Part shown: positions 46,781 through 55,432 of the stretch, piece after piece
How positions within the stretch are numbered: the first letter of the stretch is position 1
How the letters are laid out: every line of letters begins with the position of its first letter
Origin: Pseudomonadota bacterium
GTDB taxonomy: Bacteria > Pseudomonadota > Gammaproteobacteria > Burkholderiales > Rhodocyclaceae
Assembly (NCBI GenBank): GCA_029776255.1
Contig: JAKOTN010000033.1
Location: forward strand, 62,001-126,000
Length of the DNA: 64,000 nucleotides
Direction: 5' to 3'
The notes under the pieces: model-generated
Databases searched by the model: none
The model's input: the letters and a program-made list of their open reading frames with translations, nothing else
What the model was told of the DNA's origin: nothing
Translations under genes and position numbers: made by a program

Positions 46781-47172
46781 GTTAGACCCCCCGCAAGCGT
46801 GTATAGCCCCTGAGAACTTTTGCAATACAACCAATCCGGTCTTTGAAGCATTCTCTCGTCTTTAACGAAAAACACTTCAAACCACATGTAACGAAGGCTA
46901 CCATCGCCGCAGATCGCAGACCGTGATCTATTGCACAGGGGAAGAACAATCTTCAAAGGGACCAACCGAGCCTATCGGCTAGCGATAAAAAGACTACCGC
47001 TCCGAAGAATAGTCCAAACCTTCCGCCAGATGATATTCAAATTTTTTTGGACGTGCCTTATGCAGTTACAACAACGGATACCAAAGGTTTTCCGGACCAT
47101 CCCGCCAACTTGCCAGAGCGTTTTTTCATCGAAATACCAACATGGTACTCTGGAGCAAAAAATTAAAATTCA
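46781..47172. other. AT-rich intergenic region in the exopolysaccharide block
   Basis: This 392-base region separates the polymerase-like gene from the sugar transferase gene, both on the minus strand, so it should hold the promoter of the transferase-prsK-prsR-prsT run. Its base composition is clearly more AT-rich than its surroundings. I searched for a -24/-12 sigma-54 site on the minus strand. The only GG-N10-GC, near 46797-46810, is poor and too close to the start codon. No clear terminator or small gene is visible. Confidence 0.4.
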
Positions 47173-49116
47173 TTAATTCATGTGTATCACTCTATTCCCT
47201 AAGTCCTCCCGGGAGTTGGCAAAAAGAGAGGTGAATAGCAGCAAGAAAAAAAGAAAGGCGCTACGAGGCATGTCCAACAAGCTGGCGAATGTACCGACGA
47301 TTGCCGTGCCGCTTAATGCGGCCAGCAAATACGGCGCCAGTGGATGCGCACACCCTTCACCGCGCAGCAGATTGTTGCATGCCAGACAGATCAACACGAG
47401 CAGGATCAACAAGCCAACCCCCCCCTGATCGATCAGGACTTCGACGACAAGATTGTCGATATGCCAGGGAATGAAGTAATTTCGGCTGGAAAAAAACCAA
47501 TACGCCAAACCGTTGGAGAAATCTCCGTTGCGCAACATCTGGCGACCTTCACGGTCTTCAACATAGACATTGTCGATGTCGACAAACGCGGCGCCCCCTC
47601 CGTTCAGGCGCAGCACAAAAAAACCCAGTGGCGACCACCACTCGTCCCTCGAACTTGCGTTTGTCGAACGGACGCTGAATGAAACATGTTGCCAGTCGCC
47701 ACGCCCCCGATAATCGATCCAAACGGTTTCCGGGCACGACGCGGTGTACAGCAGATGCCGACGGCAGATGCCGATGCTCATCGCGGCGATGTCGTTGGCT
47801 CGTAGATCCATCCCGACGAAGTAATTCTTGTCGACTGGCAAGGGCAGTCGCTGCAAGACCTCGAATTTTCCACGCACGTTGTCGTCCTGGTTGTCGGCAC
47901 TGAAAATTCGCAGGAATTTGTCGTTGCCTTGCGTGATCGACAACAGGTGACCTGGAAATGCGTGGTTGGGTGTGGCTAGCGCATAATTCGCTGGGAAGCG
48001 CCCCAAGCCTCGACCGAAGGCCAATTCCATCGGTGTGCGTAGCAAGGCTAATCCTTGACGCCAGTGCTGTAACCGTCCGCCAAAATCGTGCCCGCTTTCG
48101 GACAGCCGTCGACTCATGTAATTGCCGATGCCAATAACGGCAAGGACTTCAATACACAACACGCCAACCAGAACCCCGCCTTGCCAACGCCTCCAGGACT
48201 GGCCAACCGGTGCGCGCGTACCCTCACTGGTCGCCAACAATCCGCCCAGGATACAAAGCGAGAGGACAACACCAAGATATAAGGCGCGCGAAAAGCTTGT
48301 CAGACACACATACGTTGCCAAGACCGCCAACAGCGCGGCAAAAAACCATCGAATCCGATCGGTTGCGTTGACTACCGTATAAACCACAAAAGGGACGCTC
48401 AACACCAAAAAGAAATCCAGGGCCGCCCCACCCACATGCATCTCCCAAAACAGCCCGGTAGTGCGATAAGGCGTTGAAAAATCGAAAAACCCAGGAAAAG
48501 CGGCGCGTTCCCATGCGATTGCCACCGACAGCAAGCCCGTCCCGATTACCGCACCGAGCGCCAGATACCGCCCCACCCGGACGGGCGTATTCCGCAACAG
48601 ACTATTTAGCGATGGCAGGAGTAACAGGTTAAAGAAAAAACTTTTAGCGACACGCAGACTGTTCAGTGGTCCGGTATAGGTTTGTTGCCATCCCGATGCA
48701 TCTCCCAACGCGTCGTGCAAACCGCGCGCCAATGCCAACGAATAAGACAATGCCATCAACCCAATCCAGAATTTTATCCATGGAAACGATTTCGGCCCCG
48801 CCAGGACTCCGTCCCCCGGCCGTTGGCGGACAGTAATCATTTGTGAACAGGCTCTGTTCGCCAAACTACCCGTCGCCGCCCCCAACACCAACAGATCGAA
48901 TTCTTCGACACTGATCCAGCCGGTCCACGCTCCAAAGCTGCTGACCGGCAACAGTGCCGGCAATATCAAGAGCCAGATCGACGGATATTTGAAAACCGCC
49001 AAACACCAGATGATGAAAAATACGGTCAAAAACAAAGGCGACAACGGGTGTTGCAATGCAACAACAACACCCAGACTAGCGGAAAAACCGGCCAACGCCG
49101 CGTGCAGCCAAATCAT
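47173..49116 (-). CDS. O-antigen ligase/polymerase-like membrane protein with inserted periplasmic domain
   Basis: The 647-residue protein has about ten membrane helices before residue 335 and three more after 555, with a large loop between. The loop begins as in Wzy/WaaL proteins (GRLQHWRQGLALL, FGRGLGRF at about 348-375) and ends with WHIDNLVVEVLIDQGGVG (about 551-568), matching the conserved His/Asn-rich end of the Wzy_C loop. Between them, about 390-548, is an extra domain with beta-sandwich character (FVDIDNVYV, LRNGDFSNGLAYW), which resembles carbohydrate-binding modules. The protein is therefore some 200 residues longer than usual. It probably polymerises or ligates the exopolysaccharide at the outer face of the inner membrane. 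Confidence 0.8.
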   Translation of the reverse strand: MIWLHAALAGFSASLGVVVALQHPLSPLFLTVFFIIWCLAVFKYPSIWLLILPALLPVSSFGAWTGWISVEEFDLLVLGAATGSLANRACSQMITVRQRPGDGVLAGPKSFPWIKFWIGLMALSYSLALARGLHDALGDASGWQQTYTGPLNSLRVAKSFFFNLLLLPSLNSLLRNTPVRVGRYLALGAVIGTGLLSVAIAWERAAFPGFFDFSTPYRTTGLFWEMHVGGAALDFFLVLSVPFVVYTVVNATDRIRWFFAALLAVLATYVCLTSFSRALYLGVVLSLCILGGLLATSEGTRAPVGQSWRRWQGGVLVGVLCIEVLAVIGIGNYMSRRLSESGHDFGGRLQHWRQGLALLRTPMELAFGRGLGRFPANYALATPNHAFPGHLLSITQGNDKFLRIFSADNQDDNVRGKFEVLQRLPLPVDKNYFVGMDLRANDIAAMSIGICRRHLLYTASCPETVWIDYRGRGDWQHVSFSVRSTNASSRDEWWSPLGFFVLRLNGGGAAFVDIDNVYVEDREGRQMLRNGDFSNGLAYWFFSSRNYFIPWHIDNLVVEVLIDQGGVGLLILLVLICLACNNLLRGEGCAHPLAPYLLAALSGTAIVGTFASLLDMPRSAFLFFLLLFTSLFANSREDLGNRVIHMN

Positions 49117-49309
49117 TACCGCTCACCCAGCGATCTGACGGTCGATCGCCCTAAGGACCCACGACGCCGAACGAGCTGCGGGTAGCCGGTTTGGCGTCGA
49201 ACTGAAGTTTGAAAAACGCGTTGCGCGATCATGGATAACGACAACCAAAGACGACGACAACGACAGGACCGTGCTGGCGGCAACCAGCTTACAAGCGAAC
49301 GTTAGCTGT

Positions 49310-52300
49310 TTAGAGTATCCCGTCCTGAAACGCCATTACTCGTTCGCGACCGGCTCCTTTGGCTTGGTAGAGTGCAATGTCGGCCTGCTTCAGCAAAACG
49401 TCTTCCGATAACTGGTCGCCCAAAAACATCGTCAGACCAATGCTGGCGCTACAGGCATAGGGGATGCTGAGGGGCGTCAGCGCATAGGGTCGGCACAAAG
49501 CCCGGCATACTTTTTTCGCTACGTGATCGGCCTGTCGGGCGGCAGTGCCTCGATCCTCGCCGATACCCTCTAAAATCAACACATACTCATCGCCCCCCAG
49601 ACGTGCGACGGTATCTTCCCGTCGCACGTTGGCGATCAGGCGCTGAGCCACTTCGACCAGCAATTTATCTCCCACATCGTGACCGTGGCTATCGTTGAGT
49701 CCTTTGAAGCGATCGAGATCAATGATCAACACCGCGCCGTGATTTTGACTGCGTTGACTGGCGATCAACGCCTGCCCCAGCCTGTCCATCAATAAACGCC
49801 GGTTGGGCAGGTTGGTCAAGGGATCGAAATAGGCGAGTTGATGAATGCGTTCTTCCGCCGCTCGTCGCTCCGTGATATCGCTATAGGTGACGACCGCGCC
49901 ATAACCTTCCAACGGCAACAGGTCGGCGGTGGCACTGATCCAGACCGTACGACCATCCTCCTGGACGACGCCCATCTCGACATTCTCCACCCGTCTTTTT
50001 TCACGTAGCGCGCGCACACTGGCGAACTCTTCGACCGGCATCGGACTCCCATCGACGCGAACAACTCCGCGGCCCATTCGAGCGTGCGCCACATTCCCCA
50101 GCAAACGTTCAGCGACGGCGTTGGTTTCCAACGCCTGTCCGCCAGGATCGGTGACGGTAATACCCATCGGAAAGTTGTCGAACAAGGTCTTGTATTTGGT
50201 CAAGGCAACGTTCAACGCATTTTCCGCGCGCCGGCGCTCGGTGATGTCCTCGCCAGCGCTCAAGCCGCCGACAATTTTTCCCGAGGCATCGCGAATGCAA
50301 CTGTTGTGCCAGGCAACCAGTCGGTGCTCTCCCGATCGCGTAAGCACCGGGTTCTCAAAATACTCGCAATCCAACAATTCTTCCGCCATGAGCCGGCGAA
50401 ACACCTCTTTCGCCTCGGGCACCCACTCTCCGGCCGGCAGGCAGAAAGAAAACCAATCCTGTCCGATCAATTCCGCTTGACTGTAGCCGAGCAATTCGCA
50501 TCCCTTGCGGTTGATCAGGGTGATGCGACCTTCGCTATCGAGAGCGACGATACAGGTTTCAATGGTTTGCAAGATATTTTGCGTGGTATCCCGCTGCCGC
50601 CGCAGCGCCCGCAGCGCCTCTCGCTGAACCCACACCGCGCCGGCCCGCGCCGCGAGAATCCGCAGGTTGACCTGGACCATCTCTGCGTCCTGAAGTGGCG
50701 CCTTCGTTCCGCCGACAAGCAAGCCCAAAACAGCCCCGCCAGAATCGACGATCGGCTCTCCGACGTAACTCTCGGCGCCCAGCATCGCCAACAGATCGTT
50801 CCGAGGATAGTGAGCGACCGCACCCGCGAGGATGCGGATTCTTTTGCCTTGAAGGACATCCGCGCAGGGACCGCTGTCGGCCAAATAACTCAAATTCGGA
50901 AGCAAATTGCCGTCCAGCCAAACCGCAAGCAGTTCCATATGCCGCGGTTGTCGCAACGCCACATAAACGTAGTCGAGAGAAAGCGTCACGGCCGCGTGTC
51001 GTGCGAGTTGCTGACAAAAATGCTCGTCCGCCGGACGTGAGACGAACTCCGCGGTTGTCGCCAGGGTGGCTTCCATGTGTTTCCGCGGCGTGATGTCGGA
51101 AATGACGCCATCCAACCACAGCACCGCATCGGCGGCGCCAAAGGCGGCCCGACCACGCTCGGACACCCAGCGCAGATTGCCGTCGGCATGGATGATGCGG
51201 TACTCCATGTCATAGGGCGCCTTCCGCGCCACGGCCTCCTTGACCGTCGAATCGACGCGTTCGACATCATCGGGATGAATGATGGCGGCAAAACCACGCC
51301 GTCGACTGTCAACAAAATCCGCCGCCGGATAGCCGCTGAGCGTCTCGATGTAATCGCTCATGAAACGGACAGTCCAGTCGGCATCCATCGTGCGGCGATA
51401 CACCACCCCTGGAATGCTTTGCACCAGTTCGCGGTATTGCGTTTCGCTGTCACGCAGACGCCGTTTCGCCACATGCACATCGAGAGTACGAAAAAGAATA
51501 TGCCCCACGGTCCTCAACAAGGACTCGTCGTGCTCGTCCCAGTGCATATCGGCCGACCGACAGGCCACATTGATGAAGCCGATCATCCGGTTACCGGACT
51601 CCAGCGGAATACAGGTCAGCGAGCCGACTCGACCAATGAGATTCCTCAGAAAAACCGGCGTTGGAGATCGCCGTCCGTTGAGGCGAAAGATTTCACCATG
51701 CCGCAAGCGCTCAATCGTTTGCTGAAACTCGCGTTCGGGCAATATCTGGAAACAGTCACGCAGCGAATTCATTCCTGGCGCGAGCCATTCGTGGGTCATC
51801 GAAAAGCCGGTGCCGTTTTCGCCAAGAAGAAAAATGTTGACGGTATCCGCCTCTGTAACCCGCCCCGCACGAGCCAGGGACCAGCAGATCACGTCATCCG
51901 GCTCCTCCTCGGCGGCCAATTCAACGCACTGTGTGGCGATGTCCGCCAGCCCCTGCCGTTGCGCAACGCGTCGCTTCAGTTCGGCCGAGCGTTCCAGCAC
52001 CTGCTGCTCCATCACCGCGGTCACGCTTTCCAGGCGTTGCCGCGCCCGCCAGCTCTGACAGTAGGTACGCGCCAGTTGATACACTTCTTCGTCGTTGAAG
52101 GGTTTGCGCAACACGACCACATCGCGACCAAGAGCGCTTTCCAATTCCACGGGCTCGTAGTCGGAAAATGCCGCCGCGATCACGATGTAGATCGACGGAT
52201 CTTGCGCACGCAACGCCATGGCGGTCTGCATCCCGCTCCACCCTGGCGGCATGCGCATATCGATGAACGCCATCTGGTGCGGTCTCCCCGCGGCCAGTGC

Positions 52301-52507
52301 GCATCGGTTCAAAACCGCCGCCACCTCGCCTTCCGACGCCTCGGTGACGTCAAACTCGACATCCAGCACGGTGGTCGTGGCCTCGACATGCCCGGGCGCC
52401 AACGCGCGGGACCGTGTCGGCTTCAGGATGCGGCGATAGCTTGCACGGATCGCTGGATCGTCATCGACCACCAACACCCGACAAATCTCGTTCGAAAAAG
52501 CGATCAT
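49310..52507 (-). CDS. Multi-sensor diguanylate cyclase with N-terminal receiver domain
   Basis: The 1065-residue cytoplasmic protein starts with a response-regulator receiver (VVDDD near the start, acceptor Asp in FIDMRMPPG) that carries an unusually long loop after its first helix. Then follow a GAF domain (about 195-350), a PAS domain (about 360-485), a second GAF domain (about 490-640) and two PAS domains (about 650-890). The C-terminal GGDEF domain has an intact GGDEY active site and an RRED inhibition site five residues before it. There is no EAL domain, so it makes rather than degrades cyclic di-GMP. The ATG at 52507 is used; the longer frame begins with TTG. No partner kinase gene is next to it. 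Confidence 0.9.
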   Translation of the reverse strand: MIAFSNEICRVLVVDDDPAIRASYRRILKPTRSRALAPGHVEATTTVLDVEFDVTEASEGEVAAVLNRCALAAGRPHQMAFIDMRMPPGWSGMQTAMALRAQDPSIYIVIAAAFSDYEPVELESALGRDVVVLRKPFNDEEVYQLARTYCQSWRARQRLESVTAVMEQQVLERSAELKRRVAQRQGLADIATQCVELAAEEEPDDVICWSLARAGRVTEADTVNIFLLGENGTGFSMTHEWLAPGMNSLRDCFQILPEREFQQTIERLRHGEIFRLNGRRSPTPVFLRNLIGRVGSLTCIPLESGNRMIGFINVACRSADMHWDEHDESLLRTVGHILFRTLDVHVAKRRLRDSETQYRELVQSIPGVVYRRTMDADWTVRFMSDYIETLSGYPAADFVDSRRRGFAAIIHPDDVERVDSTVKEAVARKAPYDMEYRIIHADGNLRWVSERGRAAFGAADAVLWLDGVISDITPRKHMEATLATTAEFVSRPADEHFCQQLARHAAVTLSLDYVYVALRQPRHMELLAVWLDGNLLPNLSYLADSGPCADVLQGKRIRILAGAVAHYPRNDLLAMLGAESYVGEPIVDSGGAVLGLLVGGTKAPLQDAEMVQVNLRILAARAGAVWVQREALRALRRQRDTTQNILQTIETCIVALDSEGRITLINRKGCELLGYSQAELIGQDWFSFCLPAGEWVPEAKEVFRRLMAEELLDCEYFENPVLTRSGEHRLVAWHNSCIRDASGKIVGGLSAGEDITERRRAENALNVALTKYKTLFDNFPMGITVTDPGGQALETNAVAERLLGNVAHARMGRGVVRVDGSPMPVEEFASVRALREKRRVENVEMGVVQEDGRTVWISATADLLPLEGYGAVVTYSDITERRAAEERIHQLAYFDPLTNLPNRRLLMDRLGQALIASQRSQNHGAVLIIDLDRFKGLNDSHGHDVGDKLLVEVAQRLIANVRREDTVARLGGDEYVLILEGIGEDRGTAARQADHVAKKVCRALCRPYALTPLSIPYACSASIGLTMFLGDQLSEDVLLKQADIALYQAKGAGRERVMAFQDGIL

Positions 52508-52897
52508 GTCGTTCCCCGCGCGGTACCACGTAACGTGTGTAAACGGCAAATCACCATCGGCGACAAATTGATTTTCTTGAGGTTAGTTGACAGAGATCAA
52601 TAATGACGCGACTCGACCGTTCCAGCAATTAAATTTTGCGGATATTCGCCTTGCGCATCCTGGGGATTTTCTCGTTCCCATGCATGGCGGTCATGCCGGG
52701 GATCGCCTATTGCGGCGTCCGACGTCCGACGCGATCAGGGCGAATGAGCGGCAACGCTCCGATACGGCATGACCGCCTGAAATAGCAGTGTCAAACGTTT
52801 TTCCGATCACACCGCTCGCCAGCGTGCGTAGCCCGATAACCCGTTGTAACGAGTAGAATCGGTCGTTTTCTTGTCTTGTTCACGTGGCGCGGCAACC
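52508..52897. other. Intergenic region between divergent genes
   Basis: This 390-base region lies between the multi-sensor cyclase gene and the EamA transporter gene and must contain both promoters. A TAGAAT near 52855 could be the -10 box for the transporter gene, but no good -35 box lies 16-18 bases before it. I see no small gene or structured RNA. Confidence 0.3.
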
Positions 52898-53809
52898 ATG
52901 CAAGCCTTATGGATGGTTCTTGCGAGTTTTCTGTTTGCTTGCATGGGGGTATGCGTCAAGCTGGCGGCGGCAACGCACTCGGCGATCGAAATCGTCGCTT
53001 ACCGTAGCATTTTGTCGCTGACATTGATGCTCGCGCTCGTCCGCTGGCGAGGCGTGTCCTTGCGCACGCCGCACTGGCGCTGGCAGATCAGCCGCGGAGC
53101 GGTCGGTTTCCTGGCGTTGTTTACGTTCTTCTGGGCAATCACCCATTTGCCGCTGGCCACGGCGGTGACCCTCAACTACACCTCGGCGATTTTCCTGGCG
53201 ATTTTCCTGGCGCTGGCTGGAATGCGCTTGACGACCGGCATAGTGGGTTCACTGCTGCTCGGCCTGACCGGCGTCGGCCTGCTTCTCAAACCGACATTGC
53301 AGGCCGACCAACTGCTCAATGGACTGGTCGGACTGGTATCCGGCGTGTTGGCGGGCCTTGCGTATTTCAGCGTCCGCGAACTGGGTCTGCGTGGCGAGCC
53401 GGAAAGCCGCACGGTGTTTTACTTTTCCCTGGTGTCGTCAGCCGGCGCCAGTATTTGGCTCATCTTCTCCGAAATTCATCCATTGGACCGGCACAGCGCC
53501 ATGTATCTGTTCGGCGTGGCCGCATTTGCCACCGGCGCTCAACTGGCGATGACGCGCGCCTACGCCGGCGGCAAAGCACTGCTGGCCGCTGCGCTGGCTT
53601 ACAGCACGGTGGTCTTCGCCAGCCTGTTCGGCATGCTGCTGTGGAACGAGGCGCACGATACCTGGACATGGCTGGCAATTGGGCTGATCGTGCTGTCAGG
53701 CGTGGCGGCGACACATTTTTCGCAACCGCGCCCGGCCAACCGCGATGTTCTCATCGCCCCGACGACGGAAGTTCAGATTTCTGGAAACAGGCGTGCCAGA
53801 CGCGTGTGA
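52898..53809 (+). CDS. EamA/DMT family transporter
   Basis: The 303-residue membrane protein has ten hydrophobic helices in two repeats of the EamA fold. The first begins at the N-terminus (MQALWMVLASFLFACMGVC) and the second at about 140 (GLVSGVLAGLAYFSVRELG). Such drug/metabolite transporters export or import small metabolites; the substrate cannot be predicted. I choose the ATG at 52898; a TTG at 52871 has no clear advantage. Its last 37 bases overlap the end of the convergent AbiEi-like gene. Confidence 0.87.
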   Translation: MQALWMVLASFLFACMGVCVKLAAATHSAIEIVAYRSILSLTLMLALVRWRGVSLRTPHWRWQISRGAVGFLALFTFFWAITHLPLATAVTLNYTSAIFLAIFLALAGMRLTTGIVGSLLLGLTGVGLLLKPTLQADQLLNGLVGLVSGVLAGLAYFSVRELGLRGEPESRTVFYFSLVSSAGASIWLIFSEIHPLDRHSAMYLFGVAAFATGAQLAMTRAYAGGKALLAAALAYSTVVFASLFGMLLWNEAHDTWTWLAIGLIVLSGVAATHFSQPRPANRDVLIAPTTEVQISGNRRARRV

Positions 53810-54825
53810 TAGATCATCCGCGCGGCCTCCACGCACCGCGGGTGACCCGTGGCAAGCAAATCGGCGTACACCAGCGACGGCGCAACGGTACCCAACGGAC
53901 CATCGACTCGCAGGGATTTTCCCCAGAACGGTTTGCGCAGCTCCAGCAAATTCTCGTAGGCGACGGGTCCCGCCGGTTCCAGGCGCCGCTTGATGAAAAG
54001 GCGCGTCGGCAACTTGTCGCCATAGAGTGTCAGCAAACCCGGCTGTAAATCGCAACCAAGCAAGACGGCCGCGGACTCACCACCCCAGCGCAAACGCTCC
54101 GGGTTCGGTAGCCAGTCGGACCAAGAAGCGACATCCGGCACTAAGTAACGGGCGCTCAACGTCTTGACACGCAAACCGAGCGCATAGGCTCGTGCCCAGT
54201 CGTCGAGCAGACGCTTGCGACCATTTAGACGCCGCCGCTTGCCGTCAACCAGCAAATCACCGCGCTGTTTCAACTCGGCAATCACCGCCGACAGCATTCT
54301 GCCGGTAACATCGGCCGCCGATGCGATCTCCCCCAGCGGCTCCGCGGCCAACTCCGGATCGCAGATCAAGGCGAACAACACCTTGAGTCTGGCGACGGCA
54401 TACGCTTTGCTCGCTAACAGGGCACGCTGTTTTTCTTGCCGTTTGCGTCCGCTCACAAAGACGTAGAGGCCGCGTCCCTCAAGATAGACGTTGCCTGTCG
54501 TGTCCACGAATTGTTGCCGGTGTTCCCACAGTTCTCTTGCGAGTGACGGGGTCACGTGATCGGAAATCAGCAGCGGCAACGGGCCACCCGCGTCGTCTGG
54601 AGAGCGTAGCTGGTTGACAACGGCACCAATGGCGCCCCGTTTCAACCGGCTTCTGACCACGGCGGCGTAGTCGAGACCACAAACATGGTTACCGACCCGC
54701 AGCCAGGTACCCGCCTGCTGGAGGGACACGGGCCGGTGGTCTTTTTGCACGCTGACCGTCAATCCATGTCCGCGCAACGCCTGCGCTGCCCTTTCGAGAA
54801 GGGCTAATTGGTCTTGGGTACTCAT
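53773..54825 (-). CDS. AbiEi-type antitoxin/transcriptional regulator family protein
   Basis: The 350-residue protein resembles the AbiEi_2 group of type IV toxin-antitoxin regulators. Supporting stretches are LPLLISDHVTPSLARELW and QQFVDTTGNVYLEG (about 84-117), and a winged-helix segment with IASAADVTGRMLSAVIAEL (about 165-185). Such antitoxins bind their own promoter and counter an AbiEii nucleotidyltransferase toxin. No such toxin gene is adjacent, so this may be an orphan regulator. The ATG at 54825 has AGGTGGA upstream. It converges on and overlaps the EamA gene by 37 bases. The family call rests on by-eye similarity. Confidence 0.6.
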   Translation of the reverse strand: MSTQDQLALLERAAQALRGHGLTVSVQKDHRPVSLQQAGTWLRVGNHVCGLDYAAVVRSRLKRGAIGAVVNQLRSPDDAGGPLPLLISDHVTPSLARELWEHRQQFVDTTGNVYLEGRGLYVFVSGRKRQEKQRALLASKAYAVARLKVLFALICDPELAAEPLGEIASAADVTGRMLSAVIAELKQRGDLLVDGKRRRLNGRKRLLDDWARAYALGLRVKTLSARYLVPDVASWSDWLPNPERLRWGGESAAVLLGCDLQPGLLTLYGDKLPTRLFIKRRLEPAGPVAYENLLELRKPFWGKSLRVDGPLGTVAPSLVYADLLATGHPRCVEAARMIYHTRLARLFPEI

Positions 54826-54932
54826 CGCGCGTCCACCTGTCGCCTTGATCGACAACGTGAGAGTATGGGCGCTGCTCGCCGCCAACTCAATAGCCGATGA
54901 CCGGCAATCATGGCGGCAAATACAAAAAAACG

Positions 54933-55265
54933 CTAAATATGAAGTGTCAAGACGTTGTTTTGATTTTCAGTAAGCCGGGACACGCGCGGTAGCCCTTGCC
55001 GCAGAGTGGCGATGACCGATCGTAAGGGATGCGCCGCTTTCTGGAAACGAACCCGCCCTTCCCCGATGCCCTCCAGCAAGGCCAGCCCGTCGCCACGCAC
55101 GCGGTAACTTTCGCCGCGCCGTAGAAAGATATCGCCCGGCTCGCCGTGCACGGTCAACCACACGACGCCGCTGGTGCAAACGATCCGCACGCCCTTGGCG
55201 GACAACAGCCGGACCGGCGCGGCGTGTGAAAGGCACAATTCACTGTTGAAGAGGTCGAGGTCCAT
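54933..55265 (-). CDS. DUF2917 protein, divergent from a MocR-type regulator
   Basis: This 110-residue small cytoplasmic protein has the DUF2917 core: VWLTVHGEPGDIFLRRGE (about 35-52), a hydrophobic-rich beta structure with the conserved W, T, G-D and L-x-x-G-E positions. The family is small and cupin-like in appearance, and its function is unknown. An AGGA site precedes the ATG. It is divergent from the MocR-type regulator gene, and the shared promoter region contains repeated ACTGTAC boxes. A second DUF2917 gene lies 2.3 kb away, also divergent from a regulator. Confidence 0.75.
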   Translation of the reverse strand: MDLDLFNSELCLSHAAPVRLLSAKGVRIVCTSGVVWLTVHGEPGDIFLRRGESYRVRGDGLALLEGIGEGRVRFQKAAHPLRSVIATLRQGLPRVSRLTENQNNVLTLHI

Positions 55266-55327
55266 GGCTGTCGTCCTGTCGTATCGTTGTCGTGATGTGA
55301 ATCAGTGTAGTTCCCGGCAAATTAAAG

Positions 55328-55413
55328 GTACAGTGACAACACGGCTTAATTGTGACCGACACAATTAACTTTTTTTCAAACTGTACTGATCGATTCCCGG
55401 CGCAACTGTACTG
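55328..55413. promoter_or_regulatory. Repeated ACTGTAC boxes, probable operator of the MocR-type regulator
   Basis: AACTGTACTG occurs at 55379-55388 and again at 55404-55413, a direct repeat 25 bp apart. The inverted form GTACAGT lies at 55328-55334. All three are in the shared region between the DUF2917 gene and the MocR-type gene. MocR regulators bind direct repeats of this kind of spacing, so the regulator probably controls both genes through these boxes. This is inference. Confidence 0.5.
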
Positions 55414-55432
55414 GTCACCAGACGGAATCCGC

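Noticed and set aside
46797-46810. Possible sigma-54 site before the sugar transferase gene
   Set aside because: Only the GG and GC spacing fits; the flanking bases do not, and the start site would leave almost no leader.
46931-47176. 81-codon plus-strand frame in the AT-rich exopolysaccharide gap
   Set aside because: No ribosome binding site, runs into the end of an opposing gene, and gives a random-looking basic product.
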